A DNA stretch of 64,000 nucleotides, taken from NCBI GenBank assembly GCA_030425685.1, contig JAUIAD010000014.1, positions 24,596 through 88,595 of the forward strand. The letters run 5' to 3'. Numbering within the stretch: position 1 is the first letter of the stretch; the number at the start of each line of letters is the position of its first letter. A program made the position numbers and the translations under genes. Positions 27,058 through 34,274 of this stretch are shown piece by piece. The notes under the pieces were generated by a model. The model searched no databases. It saw only the letters and a program-made list of their open reading frames with translations, and was not told where the DNA came from. The stretch is from Gammaproteobacteria bacterium (GTDB taxonomy: Bacteria > Pseudomonadota > Gammaproteobacteria > Coxiellales > Coxiellaceae).

Positions 27058-27894
27058 TTACGCTAAACTCCAAGAGGACAGATCGTCACTAGCTGCAGCA
27101 TTCTGCACGTTGTTAACAACAGGTCTAGGAGCATGTTGACTGGCTTGAGAATCTTTTAACGAACAAACGGAAGTAAAGATAGCAATAACCTCACTCCAAG
27201 GCAGAGTAAAGGTTCCTACTTTACTACCAAAATAACCTGACATTGAAGAGTCATGAGGCAATGAATTAAATAGCGTACAACTTTGAGTGTTAGTATCAAT
27301 ATCTAGTATTCCGTAAGCATGGCCTCCATAGACACCGGACATATTCCTAGCTAATGGGTTCATGCTTGATAAGAAGACAGGCCCTTGATCAAGCTTGCTT
27401 TTATAATCAGTTATAGACTTAGTTTTCATATCAGTATATTCAAAATTAGTTTCACTTTCTTTAGTAAAACCAAATATACTATAAATTGCCCTTATCGGCG
27501 CTGGCGCAATCTGTTCATACCAACAATGAACATATAACTCTAAAAAACGTACCCAGGCACGACTACGTGAATAATCAGTTGATTGATAGATATGACGACC
27601 TCTTGGTAACGCTTTACGAATTCGAAAGGTTTTGTTTTCACCCATATCAGTGATAAATACTTTATTCTGGTCTTCCCAAATTAGCGTTCTAGGATCAGGC
27701 CTATTCCAACGCTTCCAGTTATGCAGATAACTTGCTAACAAGCTCAGCAAGATACAGTCTTTTGCACTACCTTGATTAATATCCTTAACACTAGGTTCAG
27801 AGCGAATCAATTTGGTTGATATATTTTCCCAGCCAAACATTGGTTTTACCGTTGATACATCTAAGTCTTCAATGTTCAATACATGTCTTGTCAT
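27058..27894 (-). CDS. Calpain-like cysteine protease
   Basis: 278 aa, ATG 27894 after AAGAGG. The calpain/papain-like triad is visible in order: DINQGSAKDCILLSLLAS (oxyanion Q41, nucleophile C47), GGHAYGILDI (H192), and TLFNSLP (N210), followed by the short polar segment before a GYF turn that mirrors the GEW/W region of calpains. Length and spacing fit a bare catalytic core without Ca-binding C2 or EF-hand domains. No signal peptide. Calpain domains are mostly eukaryotic, so this is a strong candidate for a host-directed effector protease. It lies downstream of the pseudo-Rab gene in the same direction and has a 30-bp palindrome upstream. Confidence 0.75.
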   Translation of the reverse strand: MTRHVLNIEDLDVSTVKPMFGWENISTKLIRSEPSVKDINQGSAKDCILLSLLASYLHNWKRWNRPDPRTLIWEDQNKVFITDMGENKTFRIRKALPRGRHIYQSTDYSRSRAWVRFLELYVHCWYEQIAPAPIRAIYSIFGFTKESETNFEYTDMKTKSITDYKSKLDQGPVFLSSMNPLARNMSGVYGGHAYGILDIDTNTQSCTLFNSLPHDSSMSGYFGSKVGTFTLPWSEVIAIFTSVCSLKDSQASQHAPRPVVNNVQNAAASDDLSSWSLA

Positions 27895-28058
27895 CGCTTT
27901 TTCCTCTTAAATAGTAAGGTTTAAATACATTGGAAAAACATGACTTGCTCCCCATCCCCAATGTCTATGGTTAGCAATATACATCTTGGTCACATATCGA
28001 TCAATCTAGGACGGATTTCAACGAAATAACATACTAGTTAAAGTATTAATAATCAGCA

Positions 28059-28088
28059 GGTTATATATTTCAGCTGAAATATATAACC
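28059..28088. promoter_or_regulatory. 30-bp perfect palindrome upstream of calpain-like gene
   Basis: Arms GGTTATATATTTCAG and CTGAAATATATAACC are exact reverse complements with no loop. The inner 18 bp (28065-28082) have the same arms as the palindrome at 908-925. It lies 165 bp upstream of ATG 27894 and 37 bp past the stop of the pseudo-Rab gene. Operator is the favoured reading; a terminator is less likely because the stem is AT-rich without a T run. Confidence 0.55.
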
Positions 28089-28124
28089 AATTACAAACAT
28101 CAGTTTGTCAGTCAATGGTAAATT

Positions 28125-29399
28125 CTAACGACCACCAGGGCCATGACTGGGAACAGAGCCTGCTGAGGGCGATGACATGTCATGCATTTCAAAATAGCCA
28201 TCTCCTGGATGCAAAAAACTATCTCTAGCAGGTGCGGGTGAAATATCCGCAGTATCACCAACATCAACATCAACATCAACATCAACATCATTAGTATTAT
28301 CAAGCACGTCATATTGCATAGTACCAACCGCACCCAATGCCGCAAGTCGAGAAACGATATTACCTTCAGCCATTTGATCAAGCGTAGACAAAAGTCCATT
28401 AATCGCTATTTTTACAGTATTTTTATTGCATCCAGAAGTAATATTTGCATCCCCAATCAATGCGCAAATCATTTTCCACCCACGAGTGTCAGGGTTTCTA
28501 TTGGGCGTTGATTGAATAAAAGCAGCAGCAGCTCCACAGGGGTTGTTCTTAAAATTTCTCTCTAACAAGAGAAGCTCCCAATCAAGCCCCGTACGACTGG
28601 TACGAGGAAAGAAACGCCTAACTTTATCCTGCGTCCCTCGGCACTCAGCACGTAAGTGAGCAACCATTTCCTTTTGCTCTTGCTCGGTAATGGGTTGCAA
28701 TAAGCGTTGCAGTGCAAGTGATATTATACGGTCTGCACTTTTAACATTATTAGATCGAGCAACAGAACCAACCTTACTAAAAAAGCTCGGCAAATAAGAA
28801 TGTTTGGCTACGGATTTACTTTCACTTGACATCTGTTTTTGGTCCGATACAGCTTGCTCCAATCTCTGGTAAGACTTTGCAGCCATTGCTATAAATAACT
28901 CATCAATATTAATTCCATATTTTGCTGATACTGAAAAAAAAGGGATACCGCCAAACTGTTTTGCTAACGCTTGCGCTTCTACTGTCGTCACTGCAAGTTC
29001 ACTTGGATCAACATTCTCAACATTATGGCTTACTAAACAGAAATCAACATTGGCGTATTGACTAATCAAAGTATCTTTATATCTAGCAATAGTATTAAAG
29101 CTACTTCTGATAGCTGGATTAAAGACGAGAAAAATAGTGTTTTTACCTTTAAGATACGAGCGAGCAAAACCGATAATGGAATTCTGTTCGACATTATGAA
29201 TAACCAGCTTAATTTTTTCAGCTACCATACCGCTATTCCCTGATTGACAAACTACCGACTTTACTCTAAGCCCTCCATCCACAACTGAGCCAACATGATG
29301 GCCCTCACAATATCTGGAGACAATACCGCATGTCTGTGCTAACGCATCACCGAATACTGCTACATTAATACGCTTATTATCAAACTGTCGCACTACCAT
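28125..29399 (-). CDS. Rab-like pseudo-GTPase fused to an orphan C-terminal region
   Basis: 424 aa. Residues about 10-178 follow the Rab GTPase sequence pattern: RINVAVFGDAL, then IKLVIHNVEQ, FARSYLKGKNTIFLVFNPAIRSSFNTIARY, and IPFFSVSAKYGINIDELFIAMA (the SAK box and the NVDE-like motif). The nucleotide-binding motifs are degraded: the P-loop lacks GK(S/T) (GDALAQTC), DTAGQ reads HNVEQ, and NKxD reads HNVE. It should not bind GTP in the normal way. The C-terminal 240 residues are unknown and contain an (Asp-Val)5 tract encoded by a hexanucleotide repeat. The start may be GTG 29393, which is better spaced from the GGGGG site. Likely a mimic that binds Rab partners; inference. Confidence 0.7.
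   Translation of the reverse strand: MVVRQFDNKRINVAVFGDALAQTCGIVSRYCEGHHVGSVVDGGLRVKSVVCQSGNSGMVAEKIKLVIHNVEQNSIIGFARSYLKGKNTIFLVFNPAIRSSFNTIARYKDTLISQYANVDFCLVSHNVENVDPSELAVTTVEAQALAKQFGGIPFFSVSAKYGINIDELFIAMAAKSYQRLEQAVSDQKQMSSESKSVAKHSYLPSFFSKVGSVARSNNVKSADRIISLALQRLLQPITEQEQKEMVAHLRAECRGTQDKVRRFFPRTSRTGLDWELLLLERNFKNNPCGAAAAFIQSTPNRNPDTRGWKMICALIGDANITSGCNKNTVKIAINGLLSTLDQMAEGNIVSRLAALGAVGTMQYDVLDNTNDVDVDVDVDVGDTADISPAPARDSFLHPGDGYFEMHDMSSPSAGSVPSHGPGGR
28261..28290. repeat. Hexanucleotide tandem repeat (ACATCA)5
   Basis: Five perfect units inside the pseudo-Rab gene, encoding alternating Asp-Val. Length changes would stay in frame and alter only the acidic linker. Confidence 0.9.
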
Positions 29400-29471
29400 C
29401 CCCCAATATTTAACTTTTCATATTTAAAGATACTAACACACCCAATTTGGCTTAACCTTAAAACAATATTA

Positions 29472-29511
29472 TTTTGCGTATAAAATTAAAGAATAAGCGG
29501 AATTTACGCAT
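29472..29511. promoter_or_regulatory. Inverted GCGTA / TACGC pair upstream of the pseudo-Rab gene
   Basis: TTTTGCGTA (29472-29480) and TTTACGCAT (29503-29511) lie 73-112 bp upstream of the pseudo-Rab start. A similar TTTTTGCGTAT is at about 34119-34129, upstream of the orphan gene at 34275. Possible operator. Confidence 0.3.
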
Positions 29512-29564
29512 AAATAGGATCAAATCACTGTATAATACCTATATTCATAGCCCACCCCTTTAGT

Positions 29565-31118
29565 TTAAAAACCCAACGCTCTATCACCAGAAAAATTAAT
29601 ATCATTTACAACCGCTTCAGCTTTAGCTTGAACATCAGGTTTCCACGAAGTGAAAATTGAGCCTACTTGATTTCTTCGTAAGATTAGGGCCGAAAACAGA
29701 TCTTTTATAACCTTTATAAAAGTGTTAAGCGCCTTAACGATCGCACTACTTCCATCATCAAAACGGTGGTGGGCACTATCTAACAACGCTTGCCTTCTTT
29801 GCAACGGTGTATTTGCTGCAGGTTGAAGTTCAACTTTAAAGGCATCTATCAAAAAGTCATCAATCGAAGCCTGCAATTCAGTATTACCCACAGCATCATA
29901 GGCCAAAGCAAAATATGAAACTTTCGCTAACGGCGTATTGCCAAAAGATGGAGATAGCGTTTCTGTAAAACGTCGCAGCAATGCACGCAGAGCTACAAGG
30001 TCAAACCCATTATCAATTAATTCGAGCAGCACTGCGATAAAAGTATCTTTAATTTTTTTAGGTTGCTGATCAAAACATTGCAGGAACTCATGCTCTCGCA
30101 GCAATACTTTATGATACAGAAAACTTCCCTCTGTTATAGAAACATCACTACTTAGCCAGAAATTTATATGACGCAACTCTTGAAAATATTCGTTTCCTAA
30201 CCCTTGATCAACAACAGCATCATAAAAATCAATTTTCTTTATATAAAGCAACATCTGCTGTTGTTCTTGCTGCTGATCAGGCGACAGGTTATCATTGTTG
30301 TTATCCATATTTGACAATCTTTTTCTTAGATACTCTCTACAAAGATCCAAGGCATTATCTTCTGCCAATTCTGCAAAGTTCTCTCTTAAATTATAATCAA
30401 CAGCCTGAAACATGGAACCCCCATTAAGTGCTGCCAGCTCTTCCATGCTTGCAAAAAAAGCCCTTTTTTCCGCTTTAGATTCTGTGATATCTAAGAGCCT
30501 CTCGTAACGACACTCCTTACTTGTTAGCAAGGGCTGCTGCGATTTTTCATCATTTGACATTTCTTTTTCATCTACAAAATCAATATCTGAAGATTTTATT
30601 TTACGATTAATATGATTTAAATCTTTCAACATTTCTTCAATTTTCTCTATATCCCTATGACAAGCCACAATATCACTTTGAATTTCACTAATATCAATTC
30701 TTTTATTAGCATTCAGTCTATCTTGCCAATCGATATGCTCAATAAAATCTTCATGCGCAGCCATAAGCGCATCAATTTCCAATGAGGAATGATTTAATGT
30801 TTGAATACTAGTATGAAGTAAATCAAACAGAATATTGCGCTCATTTCTAAAAGAAATATATTTATTACAAGCATCAATCATTTTTTGAAATAGCGTCAAT
30901 GTTGACTGAGCATGTTGCAGCACTGCATCCTTGGCTTGTTCACCTTTCGCCCTACTGTACTCAATTTTACTTGCGGCTATTATCGTGGGCGCTTGAGCGA
31001 CAAGTAATCGAATATGTTCTTTATGGCGAATAATTTCCGGATCAGATGATTTTAATTCCGCAAAATTATTTTCACCACTAAATTTAACCGTGCTATCAAA
31101 TACTTTTTCTTTACCCAT
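29565..31118 (-). CDS. Large helical orphan protein
   Basis: 517 aa from ATG 31118, which is preceded by GGAGGTG at ideal spacing; a GTG nine bases further upstream is in frame but overlaps that site. The protein is almost entirely helical with coiled-coil tendency at about 35-200 and a Gln-rich patch (DQQQEQQQ, near 285). No signal peptide, membrane span or catalytic motif. It is not recognised. It belongs to the minus-strand run with the pseudo-Rab and calpain-like genes, with a 165-bp gap that contains its own regulatory elements, so co-transcription is uncertain. Effector candidate by association. Confidence 0.75.
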   Translation of the reverse strand: MGKEKVFDSTVKFSGENNFAELKSSDPEIIRHKEHIRLLVAQAPTIIAASKIEYSRAKGEQAKDAVLQHAQSTLTLFQKMIDACNKYISFRNERNILFDLLHTSIQTLNHSSLEIDALMAAHEDFIEHIDWQDRLNANKRIDISEIQSDIVACHRDIEKIEEMLKDLNHINRKIKSSDIDFVDEKEMSNDEKSQQPLLTSKECRYERLLDITESKAEKRAFFASMEELAALNGGSMFQAVDYNLRENFAELAEDNALDLCREYLRKRLSNMDNNNDNLSPDQQQEQQQMLLYIKKIDFYDAVVDQGLGNEYFQELRHINFWLSSDVSITEGSFLYHKVLLREHEFLQCFDQQPKKIKDTFIAVLLELIDNGFDLVALRALLRRFTETLSPSFGNTPLAKVSYFALAYDAVGNTELQASIDDFLIDAFKVELQPAANTPLQRRQALLDSAHHRFDDGSSAIVKALNTFIKVIKDLFSALILRRNQVGSIFTSWKPDVQAKAEAVVNDINFSGDRALGF

Positions 31119-31227
31119 AATACCCACCTCCAGCTTAGTGCTCAGACTCCCTTATTCACTACTACTAATCCCATGCCTCTAAAATGACATATTTTAACTG
31201 TTTGAACAATATACAATTTTGAAAATA

Positions 31228-31250
31228 ATTGTTGCTGTTGTCGCAACAAT
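31228..31250. promoter_or_regulatory. Inverted repeat ATTGTTGC / GCAACAAT
   Basis: Perfect 8-bp arms with a 7-nt loop, 110-132 bp upstream of ATG 31118. The right arm continues as GCAACAATGTAG, loosely resembling half of the CTAACAATGTTAG palindrome. Operator or hairpin. Confidence 0.35.
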
Positions 31251-31461
31251 GTAGCGTGAAAATTTATATTTCCTGTAGCAGAACACTTCTATAGCTGATA
31301 GCCAGCTCTACCAACATGAGAGCACGCATCGTAGCGGGGGAAACAAGCTTTCCTTTAAATATAGCGCATATATTTGACTTCTCAACTATAATTGTAGGTA
31401 GGTGTACTAATTACTGATAATAAATACCACTTTCTTTGTAGTATTTTGCCGAGTATGGGTA

Positions 31462-31644
31462 ATGAAACAGAGCCTAAAGCATTTAAAAATAAAAGAGGAA
31501 ATATTACAAAACTTTTTAGGACGAAATTATACAGATAAAAATAACAATGGCTACAAGCTATCTAACGCTAAGAAAACGCCATTGCTTTTTTCTACTCTGC
31601 TGCTTTCTAGTATTTTTGAAAAATCCAGCATCGTTAGCATTTAA
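31462..31644 (+). CDS. Possible small protein, 60 aa
   Basis: Lys-rich N-terminal half, then a hydrophobic stretch LLFSTLLLSSIF. A weak GGGTA precedes the ATG. It is listed because a long hairpin begins two bases after its stop codon, which is what a small monocistronic gene would look like. No homolog recognised; it may be spurious. Confidence 0.3.
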   Translation: MKQSLKHLKIKEEILQNFLGRNYTDKNNNGYKLSNAKKTPLLFSTLLLSSIFEKSSIVSI

Positions 31645-31645
31645 C

Positions 31646-31707
31646 GTAAGAGTTTCCTTATTGTTTTGATTTTGGTTTGCACTTATATCAAAACCGGAAA
31701 CTCTTAC
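31646..31707. terminator. Long interrupted hairpin with T run
   Basis: Twelve-bp perfect outer arms GTAAGAGTTTCC (31646-31657) and GGAAACTCTTAC (31696-31707), an inner TTTTGAT/ATCAAAA pair, then TTTTT. It could be a terminator, a small RNA, or the end of a mobile miniature element. The rest of the gap 31119-31965 holds nothing else identifiable. Confidence 0.5.
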
Positions 31708-31916
31708 TTTTTCAAGTAGTTTGTCAGATTAGGTGGCAACTTATTCATTTTAATTCTTGATTGGATTTATCTGCTATGTCTTCGGGCGTTATCATGTTAA
31801 AAATGCTAGCATGATATTGCCTTTTGGACGAGTTAACAGATGATTAACTTATTATTAAACTGCAGGTAATACTGAATCAGTTCCGATCCTTTTGACAAAG
31901 GCCTTTTATTCGGCGA

Positions 31917-31952
31917 GAAGCCCTCACATAATTAGGGCTTCACATTTATTTT
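31917..31952. terminator. Rho-independent-type hairpin
   Basis: GAAGCCCT (31917-31924) pairs with AGGGCTTC (31934-31941), followed on the plus strand by ACATTTATTTTTT. It stands at the 3' side of the minus-strand gene at 31966. Confidence 0.55.
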
Positions 31953-31965
31953 TTATAAGTATGAA

Positions 31966-32322
31966 TTAAGGTGTAGGGGCGGTTGTATGCTCAGACTCAT
32001 GCTGCTGAGAAGCGGTGCTTAGGCAATTCATAAAAAGACCTTTTATCTGAATCCCCTGAGGTGCTAATTTGCATATTTCGTCATAAGATTTAGTCTTAAG
32101 TAGCTCGCCAGCTTTTAATTTTGCTTTTTTCATAGCATTAGAATAGTCCTTCATACCTAAACCATTGTCGTCATCGTACATATCCATTAGTAAATCCGAA
32201 GCTGCTGCAGCCGAAAGCAATTGCAGCATTGCATTAAATAACTTTTGTTCGTCGGCGTTAAGTTTTACCTCTTGTGTCTTAGTATTGTTTTGGAATAGCC
32301 CTTGGCTATTTGATGATCTCAT
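31966..32322 (-). CDS. Small helical hypothetical protein
   Basis: 118 aa from ATG 32322, which has a GGAG site at good distance; a longer frame to 32382 lacks one. Contains an Ala-rich helix LLSAAAASDLLMDMYDDD and a Lys-rich helix. No signal peptide. The short leader CTGGAGACAACT is like those of the dead gene at 33534 and the 727-aa gene at 39573 (GGAGAC then about 6 nt), suggesting these genes belong to one translational style or family. Function unknown. Confidence 0.55.
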   Translation of the reverse strand: MRSSNSQGLFQNNTKTQEVKLNADEQKLFNAMLQLLSAAAASDLLMDMYDDDNGLGMKDYSNAMKKAKLKAGELLKTKSYDEICKLAPQGIQIKGLFMNCLSTASQQHESEHTTAPTP

Positions 32323-32559
32323 AGTTGTCTCCAGTCTTTTGCTATTTTCACTTTTTAACTTATTGTTCTTTCCTGCTTCCAATCTAATTTTAAAATTATA
32401 TTCAAGTAAATTTGCTCACGTTTGATATTATATTTATATTCCTTAATGAATAGAGCGTGCAAATAGTAGCATTAAAGTATTAACATTATATTAAAATGTA
32501 GTTGATTTCTTTTATATGCCAGGGCAATCTTACCAAAATTTAAAATCTAAGCACTTTTT

Positions 32560-33138
32560 CTAAGTATTTGACCCCTTCCATTGTTTAACCTCGACTCCAC
32601 GGCGACATGCGGGCTCACTTTCTAAATAAAATAAAGCGATTTTTCTTATGCTCGATAAAATCTGTGAAGAGTTTGACTTAAAGACACGACATTGATCTTC
32701 CTTGAAAGCCACATCCAGCCTCCAATGCAAACGATTTTCAATATGCCAATGTTCCCGAATAGCACTACAACTTCTTAAGTGATCACTTAAAGGAAGAGAA
32801 GTAATATAATAACGGAAAGATGTTTCTATATTATTTTTTGTGTGTCGTATTGATTTCACCTGTATAACAGCATTTAAATCTTTCCATACTTTTTTATATT
32901 GATGTAAATACATTAACGGTAAACAAGCATACTCACGTCGTTCTCCACAACTATGGTCTGAATCTGTCGTCACATAATGAGATGTAACCATATTGGGGAA
33001 ACCATCTACTGATGCAGTCTCAAATTAACCTTGTACCTTTTTATAAAATTTCTTATGATTTTCTTTTAGTGCCAAAACATAATCTGCTTCTTTGATCCGA
33101 ATAAGCTTAGCAATACCTTTCTGTCAACCGATTGCATC
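32560..33138 (-). pseudogene. ISAs1-family transposase remnant
   Basis: Carries the ISAs1 pattern: DAIG-stop-QKGIAKLI, then ADYVLALKENHKKFY, HSCGERREYA, YYITSLPLS, and REHWHIENRLHWRLDVAFKEDQCR. A TGA at 33124-33126 replaces the usual Cys after DAMG, and a TAA at 33025-33027 breaks it again. The N-terminus is missing; the frame upstream of DAIG belongs to an unrelated dead gene. The catalytic Glu region is intact in the last open segment. Confidence 0.85.
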
Positions 33139-33534
33139 AGCACGACAAAACATACCCGCATGCGTAGGCGGTCGCAAGGCAGGATTAGTAATCCGATCAG
33201 CCAATACTTCACTAGTTTTTGCTAAGTGTGATGCTTTCTTATCGTAAGCCATACTCCACAATAACAGACCTGCACCAACAGTCCCTCCCCCTGCAATTGC
33301 AGCCCCAGTTGCGCCAGCAGCAAGTAAAGAATAACAACCCTACGCCGCTCCTCCTCCAACAAGAACAGCAGCACCCGCCTTTAATACCTTCTCAGTTGTA
33401 GATCCTGAAAGAAACCTTCCCTAGTGTAATAGGCAGGACCAGGAAGACTTCTAGCGGCTGCAAGTTCTATTGCTGTTTTTCTTTTTTTCTTCAGATACTC
33501 GCTTATCTTGATTTAATATATTATAAAGCGGCAT
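33139..33534 (-). pseudogene. Dead gene for a Gly/Ala-rich membrane-hairpin protein
   Basis: ATG 33534 with a GGAGAC leader begins MPLYNILNQDKRVSEEK. After frame changes (one in an A run near 33475) it continues as TAIELAAARSLPGPAYYTREG, then KVLKAGAAVLVGGGAA-stop-GCYSLLAAGATGAAIAGGG, and ends by running in frame into the ISAs1 remnant. It has at least one nonsense codon and two frameshifts. The hydrophobic Gly/Ala segment resembles the hairpins of the orphan proteins at 4911 and 37393. Confidence 0.65.
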
Positions 33535-34274
33535 AACTGTCTCCAATGCTCTTAATATCAATATTTTCCTTAGCAACTATTGCTGAGGATATTCCTGATA
33601 TTGAGTTTAGTGTTTTGGTTTTGGCGGTGATTAATACGATAAGCTAACAAAATCCTTCTCGCATTAATACAACTATTTTTTTAAAAAGTGCGGATTTGTT
33701 ATTTGTGTTTAGCAATCGATTCTTGGCAGCTTTTTCCCAGATGAGCTCTATAAATTTATTGCTGCCTATATTTCAGAGTGATGATGGAGACCGAAAAAGA
33801 TACTCTATTAGAGGCGATTTCAAGAAAAGTTGTTCCTGAAGAAGGTAGCAGTGTTAAATCAAGCCTGGGGCACCCTCCTTTTTTGACTGGTATTTTTAAA
33901 TAGTTATTAACAACTGTGGTTTTCAAAGACGCCATGGGTACATAGCGTCGGGCTATCAGTTAGCTGATTTCAAACGCCCAACTTGTGCGTACTAAGATCA
34001 CATAAGCTTATTTATTCTTTACGGTAAACTGGTAAGATAAATAATTTTTAATATTTGCTTAAGGTACAAAACAGGGAAAATATGCGAAAATTATGAATTA
34101 AGAAAAGAATAGTAATTATTTTTGCGTATTTAATTTAGCTGGATTTATATTTTATTAAACCATGTTCCAATGCCTTTTTGTTGCGAGATACCTAGATCAA
34201 AAAAGCAAAAAGACATAACAAGACGTGTTAGCTTGGTTTAGTCATAACCTAAGCAAAACTATAAAGGAAATATT
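33535..34274. other. 740-bp gap with no supported gene
   Basis: AT-rich. A 40-codon frame at about 33781-33903 reads as protein-like (MMETEKDTLLEAISRKVV) but has no ribosome site and is probably debris. The part next to 34275 contains TATGCGAAAATT and TTTTTGCGTATT motifs that resemble those upstream of the pseudo-Rab gene. Confidence 0.3.

Noticed and set aside
28314..28511. Plus-strand frame opposite the pseudo-Rab gene
   Set aside because: Antisense shadow without a ribosome site.
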